Source of the DNA: Candidatus Latescibacteria bacterium 4484_181
Lineage (GTDB): Bacteria; Latescibacterota; MVCY01
DNA length: 18,785 nt
Assembly (NCBI GenBank): GCA_002049985.1
Contig: MVCY01000003.1
Span: 1 to 18,785, forward strand
Direction of reading: 5' to 3'
Positions 15,525-18,785 of this stretch are shown here, piece after piece. A program made the translations under genes and the position numbers. Under the pieces are notes generated by a model. The model was not told the origin of the DNA. It saw nothing but the letters and a program-made list of their open reading frames with translations, and did no database searches. The stretch's first letter is position 1, and every line of letters starts with the position of its first letter.

Positions 15525-16432
15525 AAATGGCCAACGTCCGCCGTTATCTCAATCCTCAGATAGTCTCCAAACTTTCGCGAATGGATATCGTTGCCCGGCT
15601 GGTGGTGGAGGGCTTCATCACCGGACTTCATAAAAGTCCCTACCATGGGTTTTCCGTGGAATTCACTGAGGATCGCCAGTATATGCCTGGTGATCCCGTG
15701 CGACACATCGACTGGAAAGCTTATGGAAAATCTGAACGTCTCTATGTGAAACAATTCGCTGCAGAGACTAACCTGAAGGCATACATACTGCTGGATGCAA
15801 GCGGCTCAATGGGTTTCTCCTCCGAGCAGGTGTCAAAGTTCCGTTATGGTTGCTGCTTAGCAGCGGCACTATCTTATCTAATGATAAGGCAAAAAGATGC
15901 TGTAGGTCTGGCGATTTTTGATGAGCAAATCCGCAGTTATATCCCCCCTCGATCGGTGGAGAGCCATCTTTCTACCATTTTAAAAGAGCTGGATGCCACC
16001 CGGACTTCTTCCGGGACCCAGGTAAATAGGGTTTTTCACCAGCTTGCTGAGAGGATAAAACGTCGGGGATTGGTTATCGTCATCTCCGACCTTTTAGACG
16101 ATCCTGAGCAGATTCTGCTAGGGCTGAGACATTTTCGCCATCGCAAACACGAGGTGATCGTCTTCCATGTCCTGGATCCGAAGGAGAAAGACTTCGATTT
16201 TCAGACCGAGGCGACGTTTGTCGATATAGAGACCGGCCAGGAGGTGGTCACCCAGCCGTGGCATATCCGGAACCAGTATCACATCTTGATGTCTGAGCTA
16301 ATAGAGAAATACCGTCGGAGCTGCAGAGAGAGTCTGATCGACTATGTGCTCTTAGATAGCTCGCAGGATTTCGACGTCGCTCTGTTCAGCTATCTAGCAA
16401 AGCGGAAAAAAGCTGGGTTAACGATCCCCTGA
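15521..16432 (+). CDS. DUF58 protein with VWA-like domain
   Basis: The 303-residue protein carries the DUF58 signature DPVRHIDWKAYGKSERLYVKQF (58-79) followed directly by a von Willebrand A fold. The metal-ion site (MIDAS) is complete: D92-x-S94-x-S96 in LDASGSMGF, the threonine in RTSSGTQVNRVF, and the aspartate in VISDLLDD. No membrane segment is evident, so it probably sits in the cytoplasm and is the MoxR partner. It starts within the moxR stop (ATGA), and a second in-frame ATG lies two codons in. Its own stop shares one base with the ATG of the BatA-like gene. Length is usual for the family. The precise function of DUF58 proteins is unsettled. Confidence 0.94.
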   Translation: MKMANVRRYLNPQIVSKLSRMDIVARLVVEGFITGLHKSPYHGFSVEFTEDRQYMPGDPVRHIDWKAYGKSERLYVKQFAAETNLKAYILLDASGSMGFSSEQVSKFRYGCCLAAALSYLMIRQKDAVGLAIFDEQIRSYIPPRSVESHLSTILKELDATRTSSGTQVNRVFHQLAERIKRRGLVIVISDLLDDPEQILLGLRHFRHRKHEVIVFHVLDPKEKDFDFQTEATFVDIETGQEVVTQPWHIRNQYHILMSELIEKYRRSCRESLIDYVLLDSSQDFDVALFSYLAKRKKAGLTIP

Positions 16433-18564
16433 TGCATATGCATAACATAGCATTTCTCAACCCCACTGTTCTTCCTGCCCTGACAGCAGCCCTGCTGCCT
16501 CTTTTGATCCACCTATTCACTCGGAAGAGACTTAAGAAAGTGAAGGTGAGCACCGTTGCTTTTCTCCAGCAGCTTAATGAAAAGAGGATGCGACGGATAA
16601 AGGTGCGCCAGCGGCTCCTGCTGGTTCTGCGCACACTGATTATTCTCTTTATTGTTTTGGCCTTCAGCCGGCCCATTCTCAGAGCGACTTTCTCTTTTGC
16701 AGGCAGCAGCACCCCCACCACGGCTGTCATCCTCTTAGATAAGTCGTACAGTATGGGATTTGAAACCCCCAGGGGCACACTATTCGACCTATCCAAGCAG
16801 AAGGCCTTGGAGCTGGTCAAGCTCTTGAGACCGGGTGATGAACTCATTGTGTTGCCCTTTGATGACCACCCTTCCGTTCCCAAACTATGGAAGATAGTAG
16901 ATCACGAGTCGACATTTTCGCACATCAGTGATTTTATTCTAAATCTCCAACTCTCTTACCGGACTACAGATGTGTACAGTGCCTTGCGAAAAGCGGCAAG
17001 ACTTCTCACAAATTCAGGGAATCCCAACAAGGAGATATTTCTCCTTACAGACATGGAGAAGAACGGTTGGATGAACGTGCAAAAAGACGCAGTTTCTGCG
17101 AAACTTAAAGGGATTTCTTTCTATCTTGTCGCTGTTGAAGCCAACCAGGAGGAAAATGTGAGCGTTGAGCGAATAACTGTCCCCCAGCAAATTTTTGACC
17201 TGAAGGCGCCGATTAAATTTGAGGTTCAGGTAACTAACTACCGCAGGAACGATGTTCAAGATCTGCTGCTTTGCCTTTATGTCGGTGGTGAGCGTTTGTC
17301 TCAGACGACTTTGAACATAGGAGCTGGTCAGACAAAACGAGCACTTTTTCGGGTGGTTCCGGGAAAAACAGGAGTACTTTCCGGCTATGTGGAGATAGAA
17401 CCCGACAGGCTTTCGGTTGACAACCAGAGGTATTTCTCCATTTCCATCCCTGTAGGAGTGAAGGTTCTGTTGGTGGGGGACACAGAAGCCGACACATACT
17501 TTCTGAGCCGGGCACTCAATCCGTCAGGTTCAAAGGAGGCTTTTGTGCAATCAAGCTCCGTCACCTCGAAGAAACTCTCGTTGCAACAGATCGAACAAAA
17601 CGATGTCATTGTCCTGGCTAATGTTTCACACTTGACTCAGTGGCAGGCAGAACAGCTTCAGGCCAGTGTGAGTCAGGGCAAGGGTCTGCTGATCTGCTTG
17701 GGTCCACGAGTAGATAGAGAATTCTACAACGAACAACTTCTTCCTCGATTCTCCCAAGTAATGCTGGGCGACCTTCTGGGCACCACTGGCCAGAAGAGCT
17801 CATACTATTGCTTTGATAGGGTCGAATTCTCCCATCCGATTCTTGACGGATTAGTCCGGAAAAACCGGATAGATTCTCCGCGATTTTACTGTGCTTATCA
17901 AACAGTTTCTTCTTCCCTGGTGGTACCGTTTATCTGGTATAACCAGGGGAGTGCGGCCTTCTGTGAGTCCCGCCTGAACAAGGGCAGAGTTATTCTGTTT
18001 AGCAGTGCAGTTAATCTGGAATGGACGGACTTGCCTGTGAAAGGGATATTTGTCCCCCTTTTTTACCGCATTGTTCAATATTTAGCAGCTGCTATTCCGG
18101 AGAGACCACAGCAGGTGGGAGAATCTATCGAATGGCCATTTGGAGAATTAGAAGGTCCAGTGGAATGCCAGGGCCCTATGGGAGATCGGACGGCTCTGCT
18201 GCCCAACCCAGGTCCAGAGGGACTGAGGTGGCACTTGGACAATGTCGAGCTTCCTGGGATCTGGAAACTTTTCAGCCAAGGAAGAGAGGTTGAGCATATA
18301 GCAGTAAATGTAGACACCAGAGAATCCGCACCAACGAAGATAAGCGCAGAACAGATCAGGACATTTTTAAAGGGTGTCCCCTTCAGAGTGATCCCGGAGA
18401 GGAAAGATTTGAAGAAAGAGGTTAATCGATTCAGATGCGGGAGGGAGCTTTGGAAAGAGTGTCTGCTTCTGGCTCTAATCTTGATGGCAGCAGAGATGGC
18501 AGTCGCTTCCACGACCGCGGCCGCAGGAAGCGAGCCCAAGAAGAAAGGCATAAATGCTGTTTAG
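16432..18564 (+). CDS. BatA-like membrane VWA protein with C-terminal GATase-like region
   Basis: The product is a 710-residue inner-membrane protein. Residues 1-82 form the BatA (aerotolerance) N-terminal domain: a hydrophobic segment (about 12-29) ending in IHLFTRKRLKKVKVSTVAF, a basic linker, and a second one (61-82, LRTLIILFIVLAFSRPIL). A VWA domain follows with a full MIDAS: D103-x-S105-x-S107 in LLDKSYSMGF, Thr in RTTDVYSAL and Asp in FLLTDMEKNGW. A beta-rich middle leads to a glutamine-amidotransferase-like alpha/beta region (from about residue 341, VKVLLVGDTEADTYFLSRAL), and a C-terminal membrane helix lies at about 678-694. It probably displays its VWA domain in the periplasm or at the membrane for the MoxR-DUF58 pair. 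The start overlaps the DUF58 stop by one base and has no Shine-Dalgarno; another ATG is two codons in. Confidence 0.9.
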   Translation: MHMHNIAFLNPTVLPALTAALLPLLIHLFTRKRLKKVKVSTVAFLQQLNEKRMRRIKVRQRLLLVLRTLIILFIVLAFSRPILRATFSFAGSSTPTTAVILLDKSYSMGFETPRGTLFDLSKQKALELVKLLRPGDELIVLPFDDHPSVPKLWKIVDHESTFSHISDFILNLQLSYRTTDVYSALRKAARLLTNSGNPNKEIFLLTDMEKNGWMNVQKDAVSAKLKGISFYLVAVEANQEENVSVERITVPQQIFDLKAPIKFEVQVTNYRRNDVQDLLLCLYVGGERLSQTTLNIGAGQTKRALFRVVPGKTGVLSGYVEIEPDRLSVDNQRYFSISIPVGVKVLLVGDTEADTYFLSRALNPSGSKEAFVQSSSVTSKKLSLQQIEQNDVIVLANVSHLTQWQAEQLQASVSQGKGLLICLGPRVDREFYNEQLLPRFSQVMLGDLLGTTGQKSSYYCFDRVEFSHPILDGLVRKNRIDSPRFYCAYQTVSSSLVVPFIWYNQGSAAFCESRLNKGRVILFSSAVNLEWTDLPVKGIFVPLFYRIVQYLAAAIPERPQQVGESIEWPFGELEGPVECQGPMGDRTALLPNPGPEGLRWHLDNVELPGIWKLFSQGREVEHIAVNVDTRESAPTKISAEQIRTFLKGVPFRVIPERKDLKKEVNRFRCGRELWKECLLLALILMAAEMAVASTTAAAGSEPKKKGINAV

Positions 18565-18785
18565 CCTATTGGCCCATAGCGCCTTAAATCTAAGGATATC
18601 ACCGGAAGTTTGCGGTCAAGAGAGTAGATCACTCTGTCTGTTATTTGACTTTCTTGATGCACGCGTAGGGTTTTGGAACAGGGCCTTGTCAAAGGGGTGC
18701 TGGAGAATACAGAGCAGGCAAAGAGCGCACCCGTCTGCCGAACTCAGCAGACATGGAGATCCCAAAGGGGGAAGATGTGTGTTTT
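18565..18785. other. Region after the BatA-like gene, up to the window end
   Basis: No recognised gene. Visible are a hairpin CCTTA-AATC-TAAGG (18582-18595, no T-tract) and another at 18733-18752. A frame starting at ATG 18554, overlapping the BatA-like stop, stays open to the end of the window (about 77 codons) behind a GAAAGG sequence. Its product is rich in Cys, Arg and Trp with no recognisable motif, so I do not call it a gene. Other possible late starts are ATG 18753 and 18775. Confidence 0.35.
18733..18752. repeat. Intergenic hairpin with GTCTGC / GCAGAC arms
   Basis: Six-base arms surround an 8-base loop. The arms share GTCTGC with the palindrome at 12923-12938 and the partial copy at 7890-7902. 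No T-tract follows. Confidence 0.35.

Overview
The window (18,785 bases) looks like an ordinary stretch of chromosome from a diderm bacterium, probably an uncultured lineage near the FCB group. That placement is an inference from protein style and gene order only. The diderm reading rests on an apolipoprotein N-acyltransferase (Lnt), two predicted lipoproteins and an outer-membrane beta-barrel domain ending in phenylalanine. I see no phage, insertion sequence, CRISPR array, rRNA or tRNA.

Layout. Bases 1-504 hold the C-terminal end of purF. After an intergenic foldback element come four exported-protein genes on the + strand (752-7805): a lipoprotein of about 15 TPRs, a LolA/LolB-like lipoprotein, a large M1 metallopeptidase fused to a C-terminal beta-barrel, and an S41/PDZ C-terminal processing protease. 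A geranylgeranyl-reductase-family flavoprotein (8001-9212, -) converges on them. lnt (9741-11246, +) then converges on a class I aminotransferase (11507-12706, -), behind which lies argJ (13101-14303, -). argJ and a MoxR / DUF58 / BatA-like operon (14523-18564, +) diverge from a 219-base region that holds two back-to-back sigma70-type promoters around a short palindrome.

How the genes may work together. The 752-7805 block can be read as an envelope-proteolysis module. A TPR lipoprotein paired with a C-terminal processing protease recalls the NlpI-Prc and LbcA-CtpA systems, and the LolB-like gene and the barrel-anchored M1 protein lie between the two. The M1 protein keeps its zinc site but has Cys where the family has its catalytic Tyr, so it may be weakened, altered or only a binding protein. 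The MoxR-DUF58-BatA group is a standard AAA+/VWA chaperone-type set. purF, argJ and the aminotransferase are housekeeping metabolism.

Most notable: the M1-barrel fusion with its Tyr-to-Cys change, the clustering of adaptor-like and protease genes, and the compact divergent promoter region that also decides the argJ start. Beyond these the window looks conventional.
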